A DNA stretch of 64,000 nucleotides, taken from Sphingomonas sp. LY54 (GTDB lineage: Bacteria; Pseudomonadota; Alphaproteobacteria; Sphingomonadales; Sphingomonadaceae). The position numbers were made by a program, and so were the translations under genes. A model generated the notes under the pieces. That model ran no database searches, was not told the origin of the DNA, and saw nothing but the letters and a program-made list of their open reading frames with translations. Location of the stretch: the NCBI RefSeq assembly GCF_035594035.1, contig NZ_CP141588.1, positions 1,178,001 through 1,242,000 on the forward strand, read 5' to 3'. Positions 38,814 to 46,989 of the stretch are shown in pieces (within the stretch, counting starts at the first letter, position 1; each line of letters starts with the position of its first letter).

Positions 38814-41459
38814 TTGAACGACTCTGATGCATCCTCCGCGCTGCAGATCAGCCCAAACCGAGATTCGTCGGACCAGCCGAAGAGCCTCATTTTGTTTTCC
38901 GACGGAACTGGAAACAGCAGCGCGAAGCTTTTCAAGACCAATGTCTGGAGAATGTATGAAGCAGTCGACCTCGGGCCGAGTTCGCCGGGCAAACGCAAGC
39001 AGATAGCCTTCTACGACAACGGGGTCGGAACGTCCGCCTTGATGCCGCTGGCGCTGCTTGGCGGAGTGTTCGGTTTCGGCTTAAAGAGGAATATTCTCGA
39101 TATTTACCGATATGCATGCCGGAACTACAAGCCGGGAGACGATATCTACGGCTTCGGGTTCAGTCGAGGAGCGTTCACAATTCGCTTGGTGATCGCGCTA
39201 ATCGCGAGCCAAGGACTAGTGTCTGTCGTGGGCGAGCGCGAGCTTCGGCTGAGAAGCATGGACGCGTATCGCGCCTTCCGTCGCGATTTCCTACCCCGAC
39301 GGCTGCATATTCCGACCCGAATTCTGAGGCTGATCTCATCGGCTTTGCGCGGCGCTTGGAGGCGCGCCTGCGGGATTGCTCCGTACGACCAGCAATCCAA
39401 CCGCGAAGCACTCATCAGCTTCCTCGGCGTGTGGGATACTGTCGCTGCTTATGGCGGCCCTATCGTCGAGATCACGCGCGGCATAGACAACTGGATCTAT
39501 GCACTCAGCATGTCCGACTATTGCCTTGACTCTCGGGTGCGACGCGCGCGTCACGCGCTGGCCATCGATGACGAGCGGGATGCCTTCCACCCCCTACTCT
39601 GGGACGAGGTGCACGAAGCACGGCTGGTCAGCCAGGATGAGGTTCGTGAGGGTCGGCTTACGCAGGTGTGGTTCACGGGAATGCACGCCGATGTCGGCGG
39701 CGGATATCCGGACGAGAGCCTGAGCTACGTATCATTCCTATGGATGCTGACAGAAGCGCAGAACGCGGGCCTGAGAACGCTGAACACTGTAACCGATCGC
39801 TTCCGCGCCCTTGCCAATAGCGCTGGGCCGATACACGATAGCCGATCGGGAATTGGCGCTTACTATCGCTATCAGCCCCGCAACATCGGGGCCTGGCTGC
39901 ATCCGGCGGACGGCGAGTCCATCGTCCACGACCCCGACCTCAGCGACCCCAAGGGGAACCCACAGGGCCTTCTGACTTCGATAAATGTTCACGAGAGCGT
40001 GATCGCCCGCATTTCTTCAGGAACAGATGGTTACGCTCCCTTCACGCTTCCCGCACAAGTCAAAATTGTGCCGCCGCTAGCGGGCGGGGAGACGGCGCTG
40101 CAATCCGATTCCGAAACGCCGAACGTTCGCCCGGCAGAGGAGCAGCGGCCGCTGCCAATGGTAAGCCCGGCGATGCGGGAGCGGATTGAGCACCCTGAAG
40201 CTGGAGAGAGGCGAGTTGACGCGATGGCAGCGGTGTGGGATCTGGTCTGGCAGCGGCGCGTCTACTATTTCGCGACGCTTCTGCTGACGATCGCACTTGT
40301 TACAATGCCAGTGTGGGTGGCGGCTGCACCTGAACCGCCGGTGCTCGCCGACGGTAGGACCTGGATCGGCGGCCTCATTCGTATCCTTGCAGTCGCGACA
40401 CCGGAATTTGTCGACCCGTTGATCGACGCGATGGCCAACAACAGCTTCTACTTCCTCCTCATCGTGCTGGCTATTTGTCTGTTGGTCTGGCGCGGCAAGG
40501 CCACTGAACTGCGCCTCCGCGACAAGAGTCGTGCGATATGGAGGCAATCCATCGACGGCAGTCATCCCGAGTCCTCGCGGCCGTCACTGCTTCAAAAGCT
40601 GCGTACGAATCCACTTTACCGCCGGCCGCTGCGCTTCCTAAAGTGGAAGTTCTTTCCGACTCTGACGGCTGCACTCATCGTGGTGCTCCTGACGTGGCTA
40701 ATAGCCGGGGCCTACGCGCAGTTGCGCCTCGCCGGGCTCGAGCGCGACCACAGCTTCTGCAGCCGATCGGGTGCGGACGAGGCTCTGACGATGCGGCAGC
40801 TCGATTTTTCTCCCGCCTCAGCCTGTCAGTCTGTCGGCGCCACGGTCCGGAAGGGCAGCAAGTATATCGTCGACTTGGAGGTTGTGGAACCGTGGCGCGA
40901 TGGACGTGTTCGAGCGGATCCCCGCGGCCTGCCAGCAGGCCGCCTTGGCCTAGGAGGATATGCCGGTGTGCCATTCCGGAGGGTCATAACGGCCAATTAT
41001 CTGCAACCGCTCGTCGGGATACGCAGTGCGTCTGGGGCTATCGGCGGGCGAGACAGGGTCCATATCGAAGCGCTCAATTTCCGGCAGCAAGGAGACAATC
41101 CTACCACTTGGCGGGCGGAGTTCGAGGCTGGCCGGAGCGGCGAACTGACGATCTTCGCAAACGAGGCTGTGCTGCCCTTCCGACCCGGCGCGCGAAACAA
41201 CCAATATTTCTATCGCAGCAGCGACTACGGCAATCATGGAACCGCCTGTGTCACTATCCGCCGCGCCGACCGGGCTGGCGAGATGCCGCTAGCACCCGAA
41301 AACGGCGCATGCGCAGCAGCAGAGACGAGAAAAGCCGACGTGAGCTCCGCCGCACGTGCCGAGGCAATCCTGTCCTCCACCCCCGTCCCCGCAGCAGCAA
41401 ACATCGCACCGGCCGCGGCCATCGGAAACGGAGATGCTGGGGCGCCGCTCGCACACTAA
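38814..41459 (+). CDS. DUF2235 alpha/beta-hydrolase with C-terminal membrane helices
   Basis: An 881-residue protein. Residues about 20-340 are a DUF2235 domain: LILFSDGTGNS at the start, IAFYDNGVGTSA, the nucleophile elbow FGFSRGAFT (GxSxG-type), VWDTVAAYGGP and WFTGMHADVGGGYPDESLS, where the acid and histidine are expected. Hydrophobic helices follow around residues 482-505, 560-580 and 625-645, then a C-terminal soluble domain of about 230 residues. DUF2235 proteins include type VI phospholipase effectors, but no VgrG, PAAR or Hcp gene is near. The start is TTG 38814 after AGGGACGGG; no ATG lies close by. It is divergent from the SH3b/NlpC unit, which suggests a joint function. Confidence 0.78.
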   Translation: MNDSDASSALQISPNRDSSDQPKSLILFSDGTGNSSAKLFKTNVWRMYEAVDLGPSSPGKRKQIAFYDNGVGTSALMPLALLGGVFGFGLKRNILDIYRYACRNYKPGDDIYGFGFSRGAFTIRLVIALIASQGLVSVVGERELRLRSMDAYRAFRRDFLPRRLHIPTRILRLISSALRGAWRRACGIAPYDQQSNREALISFLGVWDTVAAYGGPIVEITRGIDNWIYALSMSDYCLDSRVRRARHALAIDDERDAFHPLLWDEVHEARLVSQDEVREGRLTQVWFTGMHADVGGGYPDESLSYVSFLWMLTEAQNAGLRTLNTVTDRFRALANSAGPIHDSRSGIGAYYRYQPRNIGAWLHPADGESIVHDPDLSDPKGNPQGLLTSINVHESVIARISSGTDGYAPFTLPAQVKIVPPLAGGETALQSDSETPNVRPAEEQRPLPMVSPAMRERIEHPEAGERRVDAMAAVWDLVWQRRVYYFATLLLTIALVTMPVWVAAAPEPPVLADGRTWIGGLIRILAVATPEFVDPLIDAMANNSFYFLLIVLAICLLVWRGKATELRLRDKSRAIWRQSIDGSHPESSRPSLLQKLRTNPLYRRPLRFLKWKFFPTLTAALIVVLLTWLIAGAYAQLRLAGLERDHSFCSRSGADEALTMRQLDFSPASACQSVGATVRKGSKYIVDLEVVEPWRDGRVRADPRGLPAGRLGLGGYAGVPFRRVITANYLQPLVGIRSASGAIGGRDRVHIEALNFRQQGDNPTTWRAEFEAGRSGELTIFANEAVLPFRPGARNNQYFYRSSDYGNHGTACVTIRRADRAGEMPLAPENGACAAAETRKADVSSAARAEAILSSTPVPAAANIAPAAAIGNGDAGAPLAH

Positions 41460-42084
41460 GAAACGAGCGTTGGCGCGCCGCCGCCGAGGTGTGAATAAGT
41501 CATAGAGCAGTGAGCCGGTTCGCAACGCAGCATCTCCGAGAGCTCGACTATACTAGCCCCCTGGGCCAAGTGTTCGCGGATTTTGGCGACCCGGCCGTCG
41601 TCCGCCCTGCCCGCGCTCATCGCGGTATTTCTGTTTCGAGGGTCGCTCTTCGGCAGGACCCACGATGTCGCAGCACTACTCCTGCTGCTGGCGACGGCCG
41701 AAATGGGTTCCGTGTTTCCGTCCATCTACCGGAGCCTGGGGCAGTTCTGAAGGACGCCTGTACGAGGCGGAGCCGAAACCGAGGTGGAACTGACCAGTGC
41801 TGGCTAGGGCGCCGTCCATGGGATGCACCCTACGAATGTCTGAAATGTCGAATGCCGCCCCCCCCCCCGGCTAAACGAACGTCCGATCGCCGGCCGTCCG
41901 GAGAACCGCTGAGTGTCCGAAACTGGCGCAATGCGGACATGGCGGACCGACACAGTGAGCAACTCCCCCGTCCGCCAGCGGGCCTTATGTAAAATACGGT
42001 TCAGGTGCCCGAGCCGTTGTCTGCTCTGTGTGCGGGAGCCCCGGGGACGGCCGCACGCCGGCGCGGATCGAGATTCAGGGGGGC
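41460..42084. other. Gene-poor stretch with degraded sequence
   Basis: This 625-base gap has only weak frames. A minus-strand frame (41456-41725) ends in a helix-turn-helix-like VAKIREHLAQGASIVELSEM, which may be a remnant of a DNA-binding protein. An 11-C run lies near 41,858-41,868, and the sequence near 41,927 resembles one near 32,725. I see decayed mobile-element DNA but no nameable element. Confidence 0.35.
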
Positions 42085-43323
42085 TCATTCGTCCGCCAGG
42101 TCCTGGAGGGCGGAACGGATGCGCGGCCTGAGCGCGTTTATGAAGGCATTCGTGCGCTCCTGAAGCCATGCCAGCGCGCGGGCGCGGTCCGCCGGATCCT
42201 CGAGATCCTGTACCGCAAAGTCCTCCGCAATGACGGGCCGATCACCCCCAAAATCTATCGTCACCCCGGGCCCGAGCTCTTCTGCCAGCTCGTCCGCGTG
42301 GGCGGCCAGAGCCTTCGATGCCCGCTCCCCTACGGAAGCGCGGTTGGAGGACAGATCCAGACCGACGCGGTTGCCCCGCATATCCCGATAGACCGTCAGC
42401 CAACTGGAGCCTCCCGGTGCTCCGAACTTGAACACTACGTGCCCGCCAAGCGCGGCTGAAGGAGGCATCTGGTCAGGATCGTCGAGTTGAAGCCCTGCCA
42501 GATAGTCCTTCCAGAAGCGCTGTCGAACAGCATTAAGCCGCTCCCGAGCCGCGCGCTGCTCCGGGGTCTCGATCGAGCCTGGGGGCCCCTCCCCCTCCTC
42601 CTCCGCCTCCGAGACTGCGAAACCCGCGGGGACCTCGATGACGTTCCTCACGACGGTGTGAGTTTTTGCAAGCACGCGCGGCACAACCATCCGTGCACCG
42701 TCGCTGAGCTGATAGATCGGCATCTCGACGAGACCCAATGTAAAATGAAGCCCCGAATGGCCCTGGAGATATTCGGCGATCGTCTCCACACCCACGCGGA
42801 TGCCGTCGCCCACGATCAGGAGCAGAAACCGCCCCCGCCTCAAATTCAGGGTCAGCGCATCGTTAAAGCCGATCTCATCCACCTCATGGCCGGCCGCCCG
42901 CACCAGATCCAGCAGCACATTCCCTTCCGCATTAAGCCGACGGGTGGCCTCCCGCTGGAGGTCAGACGAGGTCCACAGCGCCAGCTCCTTGGCATAATCG
43001 AGGATCTGGCCAACCACCTCCCGCCTCCCCTCGGGATTGCGCCAGAGCTTGCATTCCACCAGCACAGGCAGGCCGCTCGGCGTGATCATAAAATTGTCGA
43101 CCGCGCCCGCGGGTGTGCGAAGCTCCCGGCAGACCGGCACGGGATTAGCGAAAAGCGGATCAATCTCGGCGATGGGCAGGCAGGAAGGAAAGCGGTGAAC
43201 GAGCTCCTGAATCGCGGCCTCGGTCATTCCGTGGCCGCCGAGGCCGAGCTCGAGCAGGCTGGCAGGCTCGACGTTCTGGCCGTCACTGGAAATCATCAGA
43301 GGCGTGGAATGCTGCCTTTCCAT
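42085..43323 (-). CDS. PD-(D/E)XK nuclease-like protein, 412 residues
   Basis: The N-terminal half carries a restriction-endonuclease-like core: a helical lead (MTEAAIQELVHRFPSCLPIA), the acidic residue in GAVDNFMITPSG, then LPVLVECKLWRNPEGRREVV with the E-x-K, and GQILDYAKELA, as in RecB/NucS-like nucleases. The C-terminal half (about 270-412) is a separate helical/beta domain with LTVYRDMRGNRVGLDLSSNR. The ATG at 43323 follows GGGGAGAGT. It lies downstream of the AIPR gene on the same strand, but 620 bases away, so it may be an accessory of that locus or independent. Confidence 0.75.
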   Translation of the reverse strand: MERQHSTPLMISSDGQNVEPASLLELGLGGHGMTEAAIQELVHRFPSCLPIAEIDPLFANPVPVCRELRTPAGAVDNFMITPSGLPVLVECKLWRNPEGRREVVGQILDYAKELALWTSSDLQREATRRLNAEGNVLLDLVRAAGHEVDEIGFNDALTLNLRRGRFLLLIVGDGIRVGVETIAEYLQGHSGLHFTLGLVEMPIYQLSDGARMVVPRVLAKTHTVVRNVIEVPAGFAVSEAEEEGEGPPGSIETPEQRAARERLNAVRQRFWKDYLAGLQLDDPDQMPPSAALGGHVVFKFGAPGGSSWLTVYRDMRGNRVGLDLSSNRASVGERASKALAAHADELAEELGPGVTIDFGGDRPVIAEDFAVQDLEDPADRARALAWLQERTNAFINALRPRIRSALQDLADE

Positions 43324-43711
43324 TAAATACTCTCCCCGATGTTTGAGCTGACCTTTCAGCGTCCCAGGAGCAGCCCTAGCTGTCACTGCGAAATCTTGCG
43401 GCCAGCCTTCCCGGCACGGCTTGCCCAGCCAGTCGTGTTCAGCATATCTGACATGTGTTGCGGAATAAGGATGAAATCTTCTGTCCAATGATCCCGCCGA
43501 GGGTTTCGATATTTTTGTAACTCTGGTGGGAGACATCCCGCGCAGCAGGCAAATCGACCTTGCCGATCAGCTTCTCGAGTTGTTGCCCGCCGATGCCTTC
43601 CGGTTCCAGAGGGGCGAGCTGCTTTTGCATGATCTCGCTTCCGCTGATGTCGCGCTGCCCCCGCTGAGCGATCAGCTGGAGGGTGTCTGGAGCCGCCGGG
43701 GGAACGACCTG

Positions 43712-43936
43712 ATGGACAGATACGTGCCGGTATCGCGAACACATCACCTTCGATGCCCGACGTGCGGGCTTGATTCAGAACTGGACGTGACCGCCCTGGT
43801 CGATGTCCGGCTGATCAGATCCGGCACCAGTGTCGATGACGCGCGGGACCCCGCCATCCGGTGGAACGACAGCTCACGCTGTTCGTGCTCCTGCGGATGG
43901 ACAGGGACTGTAGGCATGGCCAGGTGTCAGGCCTGA
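43712..43936 (+). CDS. Small zinc-ribbon-like protein, 74 residues
   Basis: ATG 43712 opens a 74-residue frame with two cysteine knuckles, LRCPTCGLDSELDV and SRCSCSCGWTGTVG, separated by a short VDVRLIRSG strand region and a WNDSS turn. This CxxC...CxC layout fits a zinc ribbon of the kind found in small proteins on mobile elements. GGGGGAACG lies upstream. A minus-strand frame (43439-43747) overlaps and cannot be fully excluded. The gene converges on the AIPR gene, stopping ten bases from it. Confidence 0.45.
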   Translation: MDRYVPVSRTHHLRCPTCGLDSELDVTALVDVRLIRSGTSVDDARDPAIRWNDSSRCSCSCGWTGTVGMARCQA

Positions 43937-43945
43937 GCCGGCAGG

Positions 43946-46018
43946 CTAGTTTACCCTGTCATAGAACTGCTCAAGCTTATCGGCGATAGCTACTGCCGCA
44001 ACGCATTGCTTCTCGCTTGGTACCCGGTTGGGGAGCAGGCTACAGGCCTGCAGTATGCCTGCCTCCCTTGGACCGAGCTTGCCTATCGACCGCCCGAAGG
44101 CGAGAAGCTGGGCCCAGTACTCTCCACCCTGATTGACGACCTCTCGCTGGGCCTCGATGCTGCTGATCTGCCGTCTCACGCTGCGCTTCTCGCGATCGAT
44201 TGCGCGGACCGATTCCGGGTCCACCAGTACTGCCTGGAATCCCGGCGCATACTCCACCGGACATTTCGCCAGTGCTGCCCAGCAGGCCTGCTTTTTCGCC
44301 CATTCGCTCATGTTGCGAACACCGGCCGGAGGATTGGTGATCACACTATTCGCCGCCTCCGCAGCCGCGAGCAGCGCGCGCTCCAGCTCGACATGGACCC
44401 GCTGCATCTTCCAGGTATTATCCAGGTCGATCAGTCGCCCGCGTTGATGCGCGTCATGCACGACCTTGGCTATGGCATACGTCACGATGTTGGCACGGTA
44501 GCCGCCGGTATACCAGGGCTGCGCAGGCACGACCCTCTCGAGATTCCTGAAGATGATGGCCTTGGCGATCAGCCTCTGAAACCAGACCTCATCAAAATGG
44601 GCGCCTTCGCTCCTGCCCCACTCCTCGCCGATGACTTTGGCCAGTTCAGCAAAGTTCTTCTGTGCTCCGTAGCTCACGATGTGCGGCTTGCAGCGATATG
44701 AGTTCTCGAATTTCGCAAGATCCGTTTTCGTGAAGAACTGGGCCTTCGGGAACATGGCATCGAAGTTTTTGCGCTCGGCCGCACTGCGGCGCCCCCGCTC
44801 ATCCGCGAACTGTCCCCTGGCGCGCTCGTAGAACCACTTGTGCTCCCGATAATTGCTGTCGCCGATCGGGGCGAGCATCCGTCGGGAAAATTCCTCCATC
44901 TTGATGTGGAAAGGATGATTGGCGAAAAAGTCGGCAGCATTCACCTTGTTCTGGCTATTCGCGAACTGCGAGATGTTCGGCACCACGAGTTCGGATCGCT
45001 CCGGTGGGACGACGGTGAGCTTCATCTGTACGTAAACGTCTTTCAGCTTCTCCGCCGCAAGCTTTCGCGCAGCATGAATCGATGCGGTGGTCTGTCCGCC
45101 GTTGACGATCTGAAAGTTCGATGCAGACATGAGAAGGAGGCCCTCGCCCATATCGGCGACCTCGACGCTCTCGGCGGTTGTAGTGAGGCCATTGTTGTAG
45201 GAGAAGAACATGGACGGGTCGTCCTTGATCGTATCCCGCATCCCTCGGTTAACGTTGCCTCGAGCCTGGAGGAAGCTGCGCACATTGGCCTCGAGCAGCC
45301 GAGCACCCCATTTATCGTATATGGCGGCAAGCTGACTTCCCGGAATGACAGCGATGTAGCTTTCGAATGGGGCGCCATCGAATGATGCCTTCAGAACCGG
45401 TACTGGCTCGCCGAAATCCTCGGCAAAGTCGATGACAAGATCTTCCCGCGTCTGGCCGGCCTCAATGAACCTCTGGATTCTACCCAGATCCCACACGTTC
45501 GTCGTCACAGGAACATCACCGATTCGTCCAACCGGGTTCGCGTCGGTCCTGGACTTGTTGATTCGGTTCGTGACAAGAATGAGCTTTATCTTTGAGAACC
45601 TTTTCCAGGACCGCTTGATCAGATCTGCGAGGACAAAGGCCTGACCGCTTTCCTCGAGGTTTTCCCGATATTCACGGTCGTTTGCCGCCATGATGAACTG
45701 AACCAGACGCGACAGAAGCTTCTTGACCTCGGGCCCTCCGATCGACTCCGGTCCCGCTCCCCGGTGGAAGTCAGAGATCACCACGCTGAGCGTGCCCTCC
45801 TCATCTTCCGGATCCCATCCATAGGCGTCGATCTGGAGCGGCTTTTTCTTGAAGATTCCCTCGTGGTAACACTGGGCGAAGGAGGACAGCTCGCCGGCCT
45901 CCGCCAGAATTTCTCCCATCTTTTCGAGAAAGGCCTCCGTGGTGATCAGCCCTTGCGCATCGGCATCACCCTGGACTTCGGCAAGCCACTCCCGGTGAAA
46001 CTCGATCAGTTCGTCCAT
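43946..46018 (-). CDS. AIPR protein (abortive-infection phage-resistance family)
   Basis: A 690-residue protein. The AIPR hallmark blocks are present: IYDKWGARLLEANVRSFLQA, MFFSYNNGLTTTAE at residues 270-283, and the signature NFQIVNGGQTTASIH at 301-315, followed by QFANSQNKVNAADF. The N-terminal about 200 residues may form a PD-(D/E)XK-like region. AIPR proteins occur in abortive-infection and R-M-associated loci, where their chemistry is unsettled. The gene overlaps the DUF4420 gene by 13 bases and is the last gene of the WYL-GHKL-Z1-DUF4420-AIPR chain. Its presence completes the mza-type gene set. Confidence 0.9.
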   Translation of the reverse strand: MDELIEFHREWLAEVQGDADAQGLITTEAFLEKMGEILAEAGELSSFAQCYHEGIFKKKPLQIDAYGWDPEDEEGTLSVVISDFHRGAGPESIGGPEVKKLLSRLVQFIMAANDREYRENLEESGQAFVLADLIKRSWKRFSKIKLILVTNRINKSRTDANPVGRIGDVPVTTNVWDLGRIQRFIEAGQTREDLVIDFAEDFGEPVPVLKASFDGAPFESYIAVIPGSQLAAIYDKWGARLLEANVRSFLQARGNVNRGMRDTIKDDPSMFFSYNNGLTTTAESVEVADMGEGLLLMSASNFQIVNGGQTTASIHAARKLAAEKLKDVYVQMKLTVVPPERSELVVPNISQFANSQNKVNAADFFANHPFHIKMEEFSRRMLAPIGDSNYREHKWFYERARGQFADERGRRSAAERKNFDAMFPKAQFFTKTDLAKFENSYRCKPHIVSYGAQKNFAELAKVIGEEWGRSEGAHFDEVWFQRLIAKAIIFRNLERVVPAQPWYTGGYRANIVTYAIAKVVHDAHQRGRLIDLDNTWKMQRVHVELERALLAAAEAANSVITNPPAGVRNMSEWAKKQACWAALAKCPVEYAPGFQAVLVDPESVRAIDREKRSVRRQISSIEAQREVVNQGGEYWAQLLAFGRSIGKLGPREAGILQACSLLPNRVPSEKQCVAAVAIADKLEQFYDRVN

Positions 46019-46989
46019 TCCCCCACTCCCCCAAGAATTACGTTGTCCAGCACCCCGGGCTCGACCGTGAAAGGTGCGCAGACATCAAGCGCGATGCTGT
46101 ATCGTACCGAGGACACTCCCGGTTTCAGCGGTGCAGTGACGCGCGGAAACTCCCCCTGAACCTCAAATTCCTGGCTCTTCCCGACCGTCCAGCGGCGGTC
46201 CGAATAATCGTCATCGAAGTCAAAGCCTGTATCGGTGATCGCAAGCTCCCAGAGACGGTACGCATCGGGTTCAGCAGCGGCGTACAGCCGCTCAAGCTCG
46301 AGAACATGATCGGTCAGCGTCAGGCCGCTCGGCTTGATGGCCGCGTCGACTGGAGAAACGACTAGGAAGAGGCGGAAACCGTCGACATCTGAAAGCTGAT
46401 CTTCGGAAGAAATCTGCACGGACGGCCTCGCCGCACCACGTCGTGCCTTGACCTCGACGAGGCAGCCGTTGAGCTCGAAATCCTTCGCACTCCCCAAGGG
46501 CCCCTTCCAGGCTTCGATCGCCGGATAGAGACCCAGCAGATCGACGAGCCGTCGCAAAAACCGGAGCTCCCCGACGAGACCGCGCTGCTCCTCAAGGCTG
46601 AGCAGGTCATTGCGACCGCCTCGCAGGAGGTGATGCCATCGCATCGTGCGACGGATGGCTCTTTGAAGCGCATCGGCATCGTCGGAAGCAGCCTCGGCGG
46701 CCCTCACAATATCCAGACACAGACTGGCAAACAGTTCCCGCTGCTCGAGGTCCTTCAGAATGAGAACGAGCGCACGGCTTCCGCCAATATCCTGAAATCC
46801 GATATCGAGATTCCGCATCTTTGGCAGCGGCGTCGTTTCCGCCACGCCAGGCGGAATGCGCAGCAGAACACCGGGCTCAGCCCTGCCCGAGACAACCCAG
46901 AAAAAGTCGTATCTGCCATCCGGATCGACCCGCCGGGCGTCGACGCTTCCGGGTGCCAGCGTCTGCCATGGATCCCTCGCCTCAGTCAT
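46006..46989 (-). CDS. DUF4420 PD-(D/E)XK protein
   Basis: A 327-residue protein with a nuclease-like core: the helix EEQRGLVGELRFLRRLVDLL with Glu141, then GSAKDFELNGCLVEVKARRG with Asp170 and the E-V-K triad (Glu179, Lys181). This is the usual order of catalytic residues in PD-(D/E)XK enzymes. I start it at ATG 46989 (MTEARDPWQTLAPG), which overlaps the Z1 stop by eight bases; the longer upstream frame reads the Z1 gene out of phase. It is found in the same position in other MutL-Z1-AIPR loci. Nuclease activity is inferred. Confidence 0.85.
   Translation of the reverse strand: MTEARDPWQTLAPGSVDARRVDPDGRYDFFWVVSGRAEPGVLLRIPPGVAETTPLPKMRNLDIGFQDIGGSRALVLILKDLEQRELFASLCLDIVRAAEAASDDADALQRAIRRTMRWHHLLRGGRNDLLSLEEQRGLVGELRFLRRLVDLLGLYPAIEAWKGPLGSAKDFELNGCLVEVKARRGAARPSVQISSEDQLSDVDGFRLFLVVSPVDAAIKPSGLTLTDHVLELERLYAAAEPDAYRLWELAITDTGFDFDDDYSDRRWTVGKSQEFEVQGEFPRVTAPLKPGVSSVRYSIALDVCAPFTVEPGVLDNVILGGVGEWTN

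Noticed and set aside
38814..41459. Calling the DUF2235 protein a type VI secretion effector
   Set aside because: No VgrG, PAAR, Hcp or adaptor gene is in the window, and the protein has its own membrane helices, unlike most secreted effectors.
41456..41725. Minus-strand 89-residue frame with an HTH-like stretch
   Set aside because: Ends inside the DUF2235 gene, lacks a ribosome site, and its first half is not protein-like. At most a remnant, so described under the gap.
43439..43747. Minus-strand 102-residue frame overlapping the small zinc-ribbon gene
   Set aside because: No motif or good ribosome site; the plus-strand frame has paired cysteine knuckles. It remains a weak alternative.
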